A DNA stretch of 6,310 nt, taken from the NCBI GenBank assembly GCA_023433185.1, contig JAEZEN010000477.1:1-6310 (forward strand), given 5' to 3'. The DNA is from Pseudomonadota bacterium. Lineage in GTDB: Bacteria; Pseudomonadota; Alphaproteobacteria; Rhizobiales; Kaistiaceae. Below the pieces are notes generated by a model. That model was not told the DNA's origin and did no database searches. It saw nothing but the letters and a program-made list of their open reading frames with translations. Made by a program: the position numbers and the translations under genes. Shown here one piece after another: positions 1 through 6,054 of this stretch. Within the stretch, counting starts at the first letter, position 1. Each line of letters opens with the position of its first letter.

Positions 1-97
1 GGAAATCGTTGTACCCGTCCCGCCGGCGCCGATCAGTGATGCCGGTCACAAGACCGGCCCGACCGGCACCGTCGGAATGTCCCGTGACCATAGTTGA
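1..97. other. Left edge, possible partial gene of unresolved strand
   Basis: Two readings stay open at the window edge and I cannot choose between them. On the plus strand, the frame starting at base 2 reads 31 residues (beginning EIVVPVPPAPISDAG) to a TGA at 95-97, which could be the C-terminus of a gene converging on the secretion operon. On the minus strand, an ATG at 91 (with a GTG at 49 in frame) opens a frame that runs off the edge (MVTGHSDGAGRAG...), but it lacks a good ribosome-binding site. Neither peptide is recognisable as a family. The perfect hairpin at 41-58 lies inside both readings, which mildly argues against coding. Confidence 0.15.
41..75. repeat. Two adjacent GC-rich inverted repeats
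   Basis: GCCGGTC (41-47) pairs perfectly with GACCGGC (52-58) across the 4-base loop ACAA. Directly next to it, CCGAC (59-63) pairs with GTCGG (71-75) across a 7-base loop. GACCGGC recurs at 61-67, so the first arm could pair with either copy. There is no T-run on either side in either direction, so this does not look like an ordinary intrinsic terminator. Confidence 0.5.
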
Positions 98-113
98 CGG
101 GCGATTAACTTCG

Positions 114-143
114 GCTGAACGGGGAAGGAGGCCGGCGTTCAGC
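114..143. repeat. 8-bp inverted repeat with SD/anti-SD sequence in its loop
   Basis: GCTGAACG (114-121) is the exact reverse complement of CGTTCAGC (136-143), with a 14-base loop. Read on the plus strand the loop contains AAGGAGG (125-131), a full Shine-Dalgarno sequence, but no ATG, GTG or TTG follows at usable distance. Read on the minus strand the loop shows CCTCCTT, matching the anti-Shine-Dalgarno end of 16S rRNA. The repeat is directly visible; any regulatory RNA role is speculation. Confidence 0.45.
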
Positions 144-146
144 GGG

Positions 147-165
147 CTGCGGCGGGGCGCCGCAG
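147..165. repeat. 8-bp perfect inverted repeat, 3-base loop
   Basis: CTGCGGCG (147-154) pairs with CGCCGCAG (158-165) around GGG. It starts only three bases after the preceding 8-bp inverted repeat. No T-run follows on either strand. It could be part of a structured transcript end, a folded RNA, or simply GC-rich chance structure. Confidence 0.45.
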
Positions 166-216
166 GGAGTGCCCAAGCGGGGTCCACGGCAGGCTGCGGG
201 CGGGCCCGGAAAGACG

Positions 217-240
217 AAGGCGCGCCCCGGGACGCGCCTT
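217..240 (-). terminator. Likely intrinsic terminator of the secretion operon
   Basis: On the minus strand AAGGCGCG and CGCGCCTT form a perfect 8-bp stem around an 8-base loop, followed by CGTCTTTCC, a weak T-rich tail. It begins 30 bases past the stop codon of the HlyD-type adaptor gene, where a terminator for the two-gene operon would be expected. The tail is poor, so termination may be partial or Rho-assisted. The plus-strand side ends in CCTTTCG, so weak activity in the other direction is possible. Confidence 0.55.
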
Positions 241-270
241 TCGCGGCCGACATGGACCTGTGCGAGCGGC

Positions 271-1635
271 CTACCGCTCGCGGAAGGTGTGCATGATCTG
301 GTCGGTCAGCGGCTTGGTGAGGTACGAGAGCACCGTGCGGTCGCCCGTGACGATGAAGACCTCGACCGGCATGCCGGGCACGAACTTCTCGCCCAGTTCG
401 TCGAGCGCCTCCTGCGGCATGCTGATGCGCGCCTTGTAGTAGGAAACGCCGGTGCGCTGGTCGACGATCAGGTCCGGCGACACGGTGTTGACCCGGCCGA
501 TGAACTCCGGCGTCTCGCGCGAGCCGAACGAGGTGAAGCGGAGCACCGCCTCCTGGTCGCCGTGCACGCGGTCGATCTGGGCCGGGCTGATCTGCGCCTC
601 GACGATGAGCTGGTCGTTGCCCGGAACGACCAGCATGATGTCCTCGCCGGGATTGATGACCCCGCCGATGGTATGGACAGTGAGCTGGTAGACCACCCCG
701 CTGATCGGGGCGACGATGGTCTGTTTGGCGAACTGGTCGTCGGCCGCGATCTTCCGCTCGCTCAGCTCGTTGAGCCGCGAGGTGTTGTCGGCGAGGAGTT
801 CCGAGGCCTTGCTGCGGGCGTCCTGGTCGACCTGGATGATCTGCAGCTCCGCCCCGGCCACCTCGGCGCCGGTCTGGGCGATCGAAGCGATGATCTGGCC
901 GAGCTGGCCGTCGAGCTGCGCGGCGCGGCTCTCGGCCTCGGTGATGCGCGCGATCGACACGAGGTCCTGGCCCTTCAGCGTGCGAAGGCCTTCGACCTCC
1001 TCCTTGGCGAGCGCGATCTGGCGGCGGACCGCGTCCTCCTGGGCGCCGAGGCCGACGAGCTGCTGCTCGAGCTCGTTGATCTTCTTGCGAAGCTGTTCCT
1101 TGAGGCCGGCGCGGGCGGTGACGCCGGCGTCGAAGGCGTTGGTCTCGATGCGGATGATCTCGGCCACTTCCGGCTGATCGGCGTAGTCGAGCAGTTCCTT
1201 CGGGAAGTTGATCTCGGTCGATCCCGAGCGCTCGGCCTCGAGCCGGGCGCGTTGCGCCATCGCCTCGTAGAGCCCCTTGGTTACGATGCCGCGGTTGGCC
1301 GCCGCCATGGTCGGGTCGAGGCGGATCAGGACCTGACCGGCGGTCACATGGTCGCCTTCCCTGACGAGGATCTCTGCAACCGTACCGCCGCCCTGGTGCT
1401 GCACCTTCTTGACGTTGCCGCTCACCACCAGCGTGCCATGGCCGACCACGGCGCCGGCGAAGTCGATCATGGCCGCAAGGCCGCCGATGCCGAAGACGAG
1501 CACGGCGACAGCCAGCATGCCGACGGTGACATGGCGGCTGATGCCGGAGCCGATGGTCCGGCGGTGGTGGTCGGGATCGGTGTGACCCGGATCCGACGGG
1601 GAGGTGGGGACGGGGAGCGTGTTCATATCGGCCAT
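271..1635 (-). CDS. HlyD-family type I secretion periplasmic adaptor subunit (PrsE/PrtE-like)
   Basis: This 454-residue membrane-fusion protein should bridge the inner-membrane ABC exporter encoded just upstream to a TolC-type outer-membrane channel. A polar cytoplasmic N-terminus (about 1-35) leads into one transmembrane segment (about 36-60). The first half of the biotinyl/lipoyl-like domain follows (about 80-107, with EGDHVTAGQVLIRLD). A long alpha-helical, coiled-coil-prone hairpin rich in E, Q, K and R covers about 110-300. The second lipoyl half starts at TIVAPISGVV (306-315), and a beta-barrel tail carries PGMPVEVFI (420-428) and the family-typical end near SYLTKPLTDQIMHTFRER. Length matches PrsE/PrtE/AprE proteins (about 430-460). 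The open frame extends further upstream, but that part overlaps the ABC gene antisense-frame style and is compositionally unlike the family. ATG 1635 has a strong SD, so I start there. The exported substrate cannot be told from this sequence. Confidence 0.93.
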   Translation of the reverse strand: MADMNTLPVPTSPSDPGHTDPDHHRRTIGSGISRHVTVGMLAVAVLVFGIGGLAAMIDFAGAVVGHGTLVVSGNVKKVQHQGGGTVAEILVREGDHVTAGQVLIRLDPTMAAANRGIVTKGLYEAMAQRARLEAERSGSTEINFPKELLDYADQPEVAEIIRIETNAFDAGVTARAGLKEQLRKKINELEQQLVGLGAQEDAVRRQIALAKEEVEGLRTLKGQDLVSIARITEAESRAAQLDGQLGQIIASIAQTGAEVAGAELQIIQVDQDARSKASELLADNTSRLNELSERKIAADDQFAKQTIVAPISGVVYQLTVHTIGGVINPGEDIMLVVPGNDQLIVEAQISPAQIDRVHGDQEAVLRFTSFGSRETPEFIGRVNTVSPDLIVDQRTGVSYYKARISMPQEALDELGEKFVPGMPVEVFIVTGDRTVLSYLTKPLTDQIMHTFRER

Positions 1636-1640
1636 GACGG

Positions 1641-1650
1641 TCCCTTTCCT
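1641..1650 (-). promoter_or_regulatory. Ribosome-binding site fixing the adaptor start
   Basis: On the minus strand AGGAAAGGGA lies 5 bases before ATG 1635, inside the 32-base gap between the two secretion genes. This supports ATG 1635 over the far-upstream starts possible in the same open frame, and over the second ATG at 1626, which would sit 14 bases away. Confidence 0.7.
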
Positions 1651-1667
1651 TCGCGGCCTTTTTACGG

Positions 1668-3440
1668 CTAGCCCTGAGCCTGCTGGGCCGGCGTCCCCGC
1701 CGGGCCCTGCTGCGGATTGGGCTTCACCGGAACGACGTTCGGGCGGAGCACCTTGCGGAGCACCTCCTCCTTCTCGCCGAAGGCGGCCATGCCGCCGTTC
1801 ACCATCGCAAGCGCCATGTCGACGCCTTCGAGCGCGCTCGGCCGGTGCGCGACGACGATGGCGATGGCGCCGCGGCGCCGCACCGACAGGATCGCCTGGG
1901 TGAGGGCGGCGTCGCCCTCGGCGTCGAGGTTGGAATTGGGCTCGTCGAGGACGACGAGGAAGGGATCGCCGTAGAGGGCTCGGGCGAGGGCGACGCGCTG
2001 GCGCTGGCCGGCCGAAAGCGCCGAGCCGCCTTCGCCGATCTGCGTCGAATAGCCCTCGGGGAAGTGAAGGATGAGGTCGTGGACCCCCGCCGTCTGGGCC
2101 GCTTCGACAATCTTCTCGGGATCGGCGTCGGGATCGAAGCGCGCGATGTTCTCGGCGACCGTGCCGGCGAACAGTTCCACATCCTGCGGCAGGTAGCCGA
2201 TGTGCTTGCCGAGGATGTCCGGGTGCCACTGCTCGAGCGCCGCCCCGTCGAGCCGGATGCGGCCGCGCGCCGGCGCCCAGGCGCCGATGATCACCCGGAC
2301 GAGCGACGACTTGCCGGCGCCGCTCGGGCCGATGACCCCGAGCGCACTGCCGCCCTTGAGCTGGAAGCTCACGTCGACCACCGAGGGGCGGTTCGAGGCC
2401 GGCGGCACGACAGCAAGGTTCTCGACCTTGAGCGTGGACTTCGGCGCCGGCAGCGGCATCGGCTCCTCGACGTCGGGGAACTGGGCGAGCAGGCGGTTCA
2501 GTCGGCCCCAGGCCTGACGGCTGGCGATGAAGCCCTTCCAGTTGGCGACCAGCATCTCGATCGGCTGCAGGGCGCGGGCGCCGAGGATCGAGGCGGCGAT
2601 GATCACGCCGAAGGAGGCATGGTCGACGATGACGAGGTAGGCGCCAAGGCCGAGCAGCGCCGACTGGAACATCATCCGGAACACCTTGGAAATGCCGGAA
2701 TAGGTGCCCGAGCGCTCCATCACCGTCTGGTGGCTGGCCTCGTAGGAACGGTTGATCTCGCCCCAGCGCTGCGCGAGGCGGCTGCCCATGCCGAGGGCGC
2801 GCAGCACTTCGGCATTCCGCCGGCTCGCCTCGATCACCGCCAGGCGCTCGCCGCTCTTGGTGGAGGCATCCTCGCTCGCCTGCCGCACCGTGACGTCGGT
2901 CAGGAGCGTGAGGAAGAAGATGATGATCGCGCCGACGATCACCGCCCAGCCGATCAGCGGGTCGATGAGGAAGCAGATGAGGATCTGGAACGGCAGGAAC
3001 GGCAGGTCGGCGAAGGCCGCCGGGCCACCGCCGGCGATGAAGCTGCGGATCTGGTCGAGATCACGCAGCGGCTGGAGCCCGTCGCCTGGCAGCGCATTGC
3101 GCAGCGGCAGGGTCACGATGGCGCGGAAGACTTTGGGATGCACCACCTCGTCGAGATAGGCGGCGACGCGGATCAGGATGCGCGCCCGCATGTTGTCGAA
3201 GAACCCGAGCGACAGGTAGAGGGCGGCCGTGATCACGGCGAGGCCGATGAGCGTCGGTATGCTCTGGCTCGGCACGACGCGGTCGTAGATCTGGAGCATG
3301 AACAGCGGACCGGTGAGGGTCAGGATGTTCATGATGCCGCTGAACACGACGATTCCGCCGAGCGCACGCCGGCAATCGTGCAGGGCTCCCGCGAGTTCCG
3401 ATCGTCCGGAATTGTCCGCCCGCTTACCCCGCCCCAACAT
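1668..3440 (-). CDS. Type I secretion system permease/ATPase (PrtD/PrsD family ABC exporter)
   Basis: This 590-residue inner-membrane ABC half-transporter should dimerise and power one-step export of a protein with a C-terminal signal. It has no C39 peptidase or peptidase-like N-terminal domain, which fits the short PrtD/PrsD/AprD group rather than HlyB. The membrane domain has helices near 28-52 (including LTGPLFMLQIYDRVVPS, a group hallmark), 61-81, 146-182 (two helices) and 256-290. The nucleotide-binding domain has Walker A GPSGAGKS (371-378, K377), Q-loop Q419, signature LSAGQ (475-479), Walker B LVVLDE (495-500, E500) and switch H532, so it looks catalytically intact. A Pro/Gln-rich tail occupies about 566-590. 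ATG 3440 follows AGAAAGG (3448-3454, 7-base spacing), and no ATG or GTG start lies upstream in frame before a stop at 3540-3542. The adaptor gene follows 32 bases after the stop. PrsDE pairs in rhizobia export glycanases and adhesins; the cargo here is unknown. Confidence 0.95.
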   Translation of the reverse strand: MLGRGKRADNSGRSELAGALHDCRRALGGIVVFSGIMNILTLTGPLFMLQIYDRVVPSQSIPTLIGLAVITAALYLSLGFFDNMRARILIRVAAYLDEVVHPKVFRAIVTLPLRNALPGDGLQPLRDLDQIRSFIAGGGPAAFADLPFLPFQILICFLIDPLIGWAVIVGAIIIFFLTLLTDVTVRQASEDASTKSGERLAVIEASRRNAEVLRALGMGSRLAQRWGEINRSYEASHQTVMERSGTYSGISKVFRMMFQSALLGLGAYLVIVDHASFGVIIAASILGARALQPIEMLVANWKGFIASRQAWGRLNRLLAQFPDVEEPMPLPAPKSTLKVENLAVVPPASNRPSVVDVSFQLKGGSALGVIGPSGAGKSSLVRVIIGAWAPARGRIRLDGAALEQWHPDILGKHIGYLPQDVELFAGTVAENIARFDPDADPEKIVEAAQTAGVHDLILHFPEGYSTQIGEGGSALSAGQRQRVALARALYGDPFLVVLDEPNSNLDAEGDAALTQAILSVRRRGAIAIVVAHRPSALEGVDMALAMVNGGMAAFGEKEEVLRKVLRPNVVPVKPNPQQGPAGTPAQQAQG

Positions 3441-3477
3441 TGGAAGACCTTTCTGCGCTCGACCCGTAGCCCGCCTT

Positions 3478-3544
3478 CCGTTCCGGTCGGGTTCTACGCT
3501 ACCGTTCCGGATGCGATCGGCACCCGTTCCGGTGGGGTTCTATG
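3478..3544. repeat. Threefold CCGTTCCGG motif with a 21-bp near-duplicate
   Basis: CCGTTCCGG occurs at 3478-3486, 3502-3510 and 3524-3532. The outer two copies extend to a 21-base near-repeat (3478-3498 and 3524-3544, 46 bases apart, differing at two positions). An inverted 9-base copy of the related CCCGTTCCG lies at 3713-3721. The cluster is 38-104 bases upstream of the ABC gene start, where operators for the leftward operon would lie. The 46-base offset is not a multiple of three, so it is not a coding repeat. The regulator is unknown. Confidence 0.45.
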
Positions 3545-3575
3545 ACACCGATGCTGCAACGGAATCAACGAAAAG

Positions 3576-3595
3576 ACTGTGACGGAGACCACAGT
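3576..3595. promoter_or_regulatory. CRP/FNR-like dyad operator candidate
   Basis: ACTGTG (3576-3581) and CACAGT (3590-3595) form a perfect 6-bp inverted repeat with an 8-base spacer. Its core, TGTGA-N6-CCACA (3578-3593), matches the classical CRP half-site pattern TGTGA-N6-TCACA at 9 of 10 positions. It lies in the AT-richer centre of the divergent region, about 95 bases upstream of the predicted rightward transcription start and about 136 bases upstream of the leftward ABC start codon. Whether a CRP/FNR-family protein or another dimeric regulator binds it is an inference. Confidence 0.35.
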
Positions 3596-3646
3596 GGGCA
3601 ACTAATTTACGTAATCGGCATGAATCGCGCGCTAGGTTGGAGTACT

Positions 3647-3676
3647 TCGACAGTAGGCGCGGCGATGTGTTGTAAT
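3647..3676 (+). promoter_or_regulatory. Sigma-70-type promoter candidate for the rightward operon
   Basis: TCGACA (3647-3652) and TGTAAT (3671-3676) each match the -35 and -10 consensus at five of six positions, with an 18-base spacer, inside a local AT-rich stretch. Transcription would start near 3683 and give a leader of about 104 bases before the ATG at 3787. GGCGATGT occurs twice as a direct repeat around the -10 (3661-3668 and 3680-3687) and may be an operator. I saw no comparably good promoter for the leftward operon in this region. Confidence 0.4.
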
Positions 3677-3786
3677 TTTGGCGATGTCGGCGACCTGGCG
3701 GGAGGCCTCGGGCGGAACGGGACGAGACGCCGGCTCGCACGGTCGGGTTCCGAGGGGACTCGCCCTCTGTCCCGGAGCATGGTCCC

Positions 3787-5019
3787 ATGGCGGCGATAGC
3801 CGTCGTCGGCGGAGGGATCGTCGGTTGCGCCGCGGCTGTGTGGCTGCTCGACGAGGGCCACGACGTGACCGTCTTCGAGCGTGATCCCGATGCCCGGCCG
3901 GCTTCGACCGGCAACGCGGGGCTGATCGCGCTCGCCGAAATATCGCCGCTGGCGCGCCCCGGCATCATCACCAGGGCGCCGGGATGGCTTCTCGACCCCC
4001 TCGGTCCGCTCGCCGTGCGCTTGCGCGATCTCCCGTCGCTGACGCCCTGGCTGCTGCGCTTCGTCGCATCGGCACGGGCCGAGCGGGTCGAGGCCGCCGC
4101 CGAGGCGCTCTCCTGGCTGATGAGCACGGCGCTGGCCGACCATCAGGAGCTCGCCCGGCGGAGCGGCCTCTCCGGCCACATGCGCAAGACCGGAGCGCTC
4201 TATGTCACCGCATCGGAAAAGGGCTACCTGGCGGCAAAGCCCGAGTGGGAGGAAAGGGCACGGCACGGCGTGCCGGTGCGCGAACTGTCCGCCCAGCAGG
4301 CACGGAAGCTGGTTCCGGCGCTCTCCGGCCCCTTCTTCAAGGCCTTCCACGCGCCCGAATCGTGGACCGTCACCAGCCCGCTCGCCATCCTCGAGGCGCT
4401 CCGCCGCTGGCTCCGCGGCGCCGATGCCTTCACCCGGCAGCGGGTGATCGCGCTCCGCGCCGACGAGCGCGAGGTGGCGGTGCTGACGGAGGAGGGCGGG
4501 GACCTGCCCTTCGACAGGGTCGTGGTGGCCGGGGGCGTATGGTCGCGCGACCTCGTCCGCGATCTCGGCCTCAAGGTGAGCCTCGAGACCGAGCGCGGCT
4601 ACAACACCACCTATCCCTCCAGTCCGATCGACCTGCCGATGCCCGTCTTCTTCGCCGACCACGGCTTCATCGCCTCGCCGCTGGCGGTCGGGCTCCGCGT
4701 GGGCGGTGCGGTGGAGATGGCGGCGCCCGACGCTCCGCCCAACTTCGCCCGTGCCGCGGCGATGCGGAAGCTGATGCGGCGCTATGTCCCCGACCTGCCC
4801 GAGGAGGGCGGCGTCGAGTGGATGGGGTGCCGGCCATCGACGCCCGACTCGCTGCCGGTCATCGGCCGCGACCCGCGGGACGCGCGCATCGTCTTCGCCT
4901 TCGGCCATGGCCATCTCGGGCTGACGCTGTCGGCCGCCACCGCCCGTCACGTCGCGTCCCTCGTCGCCGGCCGGCCCGACCCCAAGCTTGCCCCCTTCGG
5001 CATCGAGCGCTTCCAGTAG
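3787..5019 (+). CDS. FAD-dependent D-amino-acid dehydrogenase, probably D-hydroxyproline dehydrogenase
   Basis: This 410-residue DAO/DadA-family flavoenzyme probably oxidises cis-4-hydroxy-D-proline to 1-pyrroline-4-hydroxy-2-carboxylate. The N-terminal Rossmann motif is VVGGGIVG (6-13, G8-x-G10-x-x-G13) and the ribose-binding acid is E31 in VTVFERD. STGNAGLI (40-47) is the DadA-type FAD loop. The C-terminal FAD/substrate part has WMGCRPSTPDSLPVIG (345-360) and GHGHLGLT (373-380). Length fits DadA (about 410-430). There is no signal peptide or transmembrane segment beyond the Rossmann strand. The ATG is preceded by GGAG (3774-3777) at 9 bases, and the Rossmann motif starts at residue 4, so the start is secure. 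The epimerase gene follows after 33 bases. That neighbour, not a substrate-specific residue, is why I prefer D-hydroxyproline over D-alanine or another D-amino acid. Calling it only a DadA-like oxidoreductase would be the conservative choice. Confidence 0.85.
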   Translation: MAAIAVVGGGIVGCAAAVWLLDEGHDVTVFERDPDARPASTGNAGLIALAEISPLARPGIITRAPGWLLDPLGPLAVRLRDLPSLTPWLLRFVASARAERVEAAAEALSWLMSTALADHQELARRSGLSGHMRKTGALYVTASEKGYLAAKPEWEERARHGVPVRELSAQQARKLVPALSGPFFKAFHAPESWTVTSPLAILEALRRWLRGADAFTRQRVIALRADEREVAVLTEEGGDLPFDRVVVAGGVWSRDLVRDLGLKVSLETERGYNTTYPSSPIDLPMPVFFADHGFIASPLAVGLRVGGAVEMAAPDAPPNFARAAAMRKLMRRYVPDLPEEGGVEWMGCRPSTPDSLPVIGRDPRDARIVFAFGHGHLGLTLSAATARHVASLVAGRPDPKLAPFGIERFQ

Positions 5020-5052
5020 TATGCTGCCCTTCGCGATCAGCCCGGTCCCGCC

Positions 5053-6054
5053 ATGCGCAAGACGTTCTTCTGCATAGATGCCCATACCTGCGGCAATCCG
5101 GTCCGGGTGGTCGCCGGCGGCGGTCCGCCGCTCCTCGGCGCGACGATGAGCGAGAAGCGGCAGGATTTCCTCGCCCGCTACGACTGGATCCGCACCGGGC
5201 TGATGTTCGAGCCGCGCGGCCACGATGTCATGTCGGGCACCATCCTCTACGAGCCGCTGCGCGAGGATACCGACTGCGCGCTGCTCTTCATCGAGACGAG
5301 CGGCTGCCTGCCGATGTGCGGCCACGGCGCCATCGGCACGGTGACGGTGCTGATCGAGGAGGGGCTGGTGACGCCGCGCGTCGAGGGCAGGCTCGTCTTC
5401 GAGGCGCCGGCCGGGGTGATCGAGGCCGCCTATTCCCGCGACGATCTCGGCAACGTCGTCGAGGTCAGGCTCAGGAACATCCCGTCCTTCCTCTACCGGA
5501 CGGGCCTGTCGGTGGATGTGCCGGACTTCGGGCCGCTGGTCTTCGATGTCGCCTATGGCGGCAATTTCTATGCGATCATCGAGCCGCAGCCGTCCTATGC
5601 CGGGCTCGACGCGGTCTCTGCCGGCGACATCCAGCGGCTTTCCCCGGTCATCCGCCGGCTGATCAACGAGCGGTACGAGTTCATCCATCCCGAGAATCCG
5701 ACCATCACCGGCCTCCGCCACGTGCTCTGGGCCGGCCCGCCGCACCACCCGGAGGCGCACGCCCGCAACGCGGTGTTCTACGGTGAGAAGGCGATCGACC
5801 GCTCGCCCTGCGGCACCGGCACGTCGAGCCGCATGGCGCAGCTGGCGGCCCGCGGCGAACTCGAGGTTGGCGATTCCTTCGTGCACGAGTCGATCATCGG
5901 CAGCCTGTTCCACGGCCGCGTCGAGGCAGCGACCCGGGTCGGGGAATTCGACGCCATCGTCCCCTCGATCGCCGGGCAGGCCTGGATCACGGGCCACAAC
6001 ACCATCTTTCTCGACGACCGCGACCCCTTCGTGAAGGGCTTCAGCGTCCTGTGA
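5053..6054 (+). CDS. 4-hydroxyproline 2-epimerase (proline racemase superfamily)
   Basis: This 333-residue cytoplasmic, cofactor-independent epimerase should interconvert trans-4-hydroxy-L-proline and cis-4-hydroxy-D-proline. Both catalytic cysteines of the two-base mechanism are present: C89 in CLPMCGHGAIG and C253 in DRSPCGTGTSSRMA. Two cysteines argue against the trans-3-hydroxyproline dehydratase branch, where the second Cys is replaced. CGHG rather than CGHN favours hydroxyproline epimerase over true proline racemase. IDAHTCGNPVRVVAGG (8-23), SIIGSLFHGRVE and the end AWITGHNTIFLDDRDPF are also typical of the epimerases, and 333 residues equals the Brucella enzyme. The start is chosen by homology: MRKTFFCIDAHTCGNP is the expected N-terminus although no clear SD precedes it, so translation may depend on the upstream gene 33 bases away. 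The substrate-binding loops were not compared in detail, so some activity on proline is possible. Confidence 0.92.
   Translation: MRKTFFCIDAHTCGNPVRVVAGGGPPLLGATMSEKRQDFLARYDWIRTGLMFEPRGHDVMSGTILYEPLREDTDCALLFIETSGCLPMCGHGAIGTVTVLIEEGLVTPRVEGRLVFEAPAGVIEAAYSRDDLGNVVEVRLRNIPSFLYRTGLSVDVPDFGPLVFDVAYGGNFYAIIEPQPSYAGLDAVSAGDIQRLSPVIRRLINERYEFIHPENPTITGLRHVLWAGPPHHPEAHARNAVFYGEKAIDRSPCGTGTSSRMAQLAARGELEVGDSFVHESIIGSLFHGRVEAATRVGEFDAIVPSIAGQAWITGHNTIFLDDRDPFVKGFSVL

Noticed and set aside
9..296. A 95-codon plus-strand frame at the left edge
   Set aside because: Arg/Ala/Pro-rich with no motif; it runs through several hairpins, the terminator and into the adaptor 3' end.
169..1671. A 500-codon plus-strand open frame opposite the adaptor gene
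   Set aside because: Antisense to a clear HlyD-family protein; composition is typical of a complementary-strand frame and there is no recognisable domain.
1636..2229. N-terminal extension of the adaptor gene frame up to an ATG at 2229
   Set aside because: This stretch is an out-of-frame reading of the ABC ATPase domain on the same strand; the family start with a strong SD is at 1635.
1845..3545. A 566-codon plus-strand open frame opposite the ABC exporter gene
   Set aside because: Same shadow pattern (charged, R/D/E/H-rich, no motif), against an ABC gene with every nucleotide-binding motif intact.
3607..3614. TTACGTAA, an 8-bp palindrome in the divergent region
   Set aside because: Too short to support a site by itself and the symmetry does not extend beyond 8 bases.
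3542..3799. An 85-codon plus-strand frame filling the divergent region, with GGTGGGG just before its ATG
   Set aside because: It begins inside the repeat, crosses the likely promoter, overlaps the dehydrogenase start and shows no domain or biased composition. I treat the region as regulatory.
5021..5077. An 18-codon mini-frame in the gap before the epimerase
   Set aside because: No ribosome-binding site, no recognisable leader content, and it overlaps the epimerase start; likely chance.
3984..5786. A 600-codon plus-strand frame overlapping the dehydrogenase and epimerase out of frame
   Set aside because: Arginine/alanine-rich out-of-frame reading spanning two real genes and the gap between them.
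3607..5997. A 796-codon minus-strand open frame opposite the dehydrogenase and epimerase genes
   Set aside because: It lies antisense to two well-recognised genes and its translation is low-complexity, rich in R, G, A, H and D, as expected of a GC-rich shadow frame.
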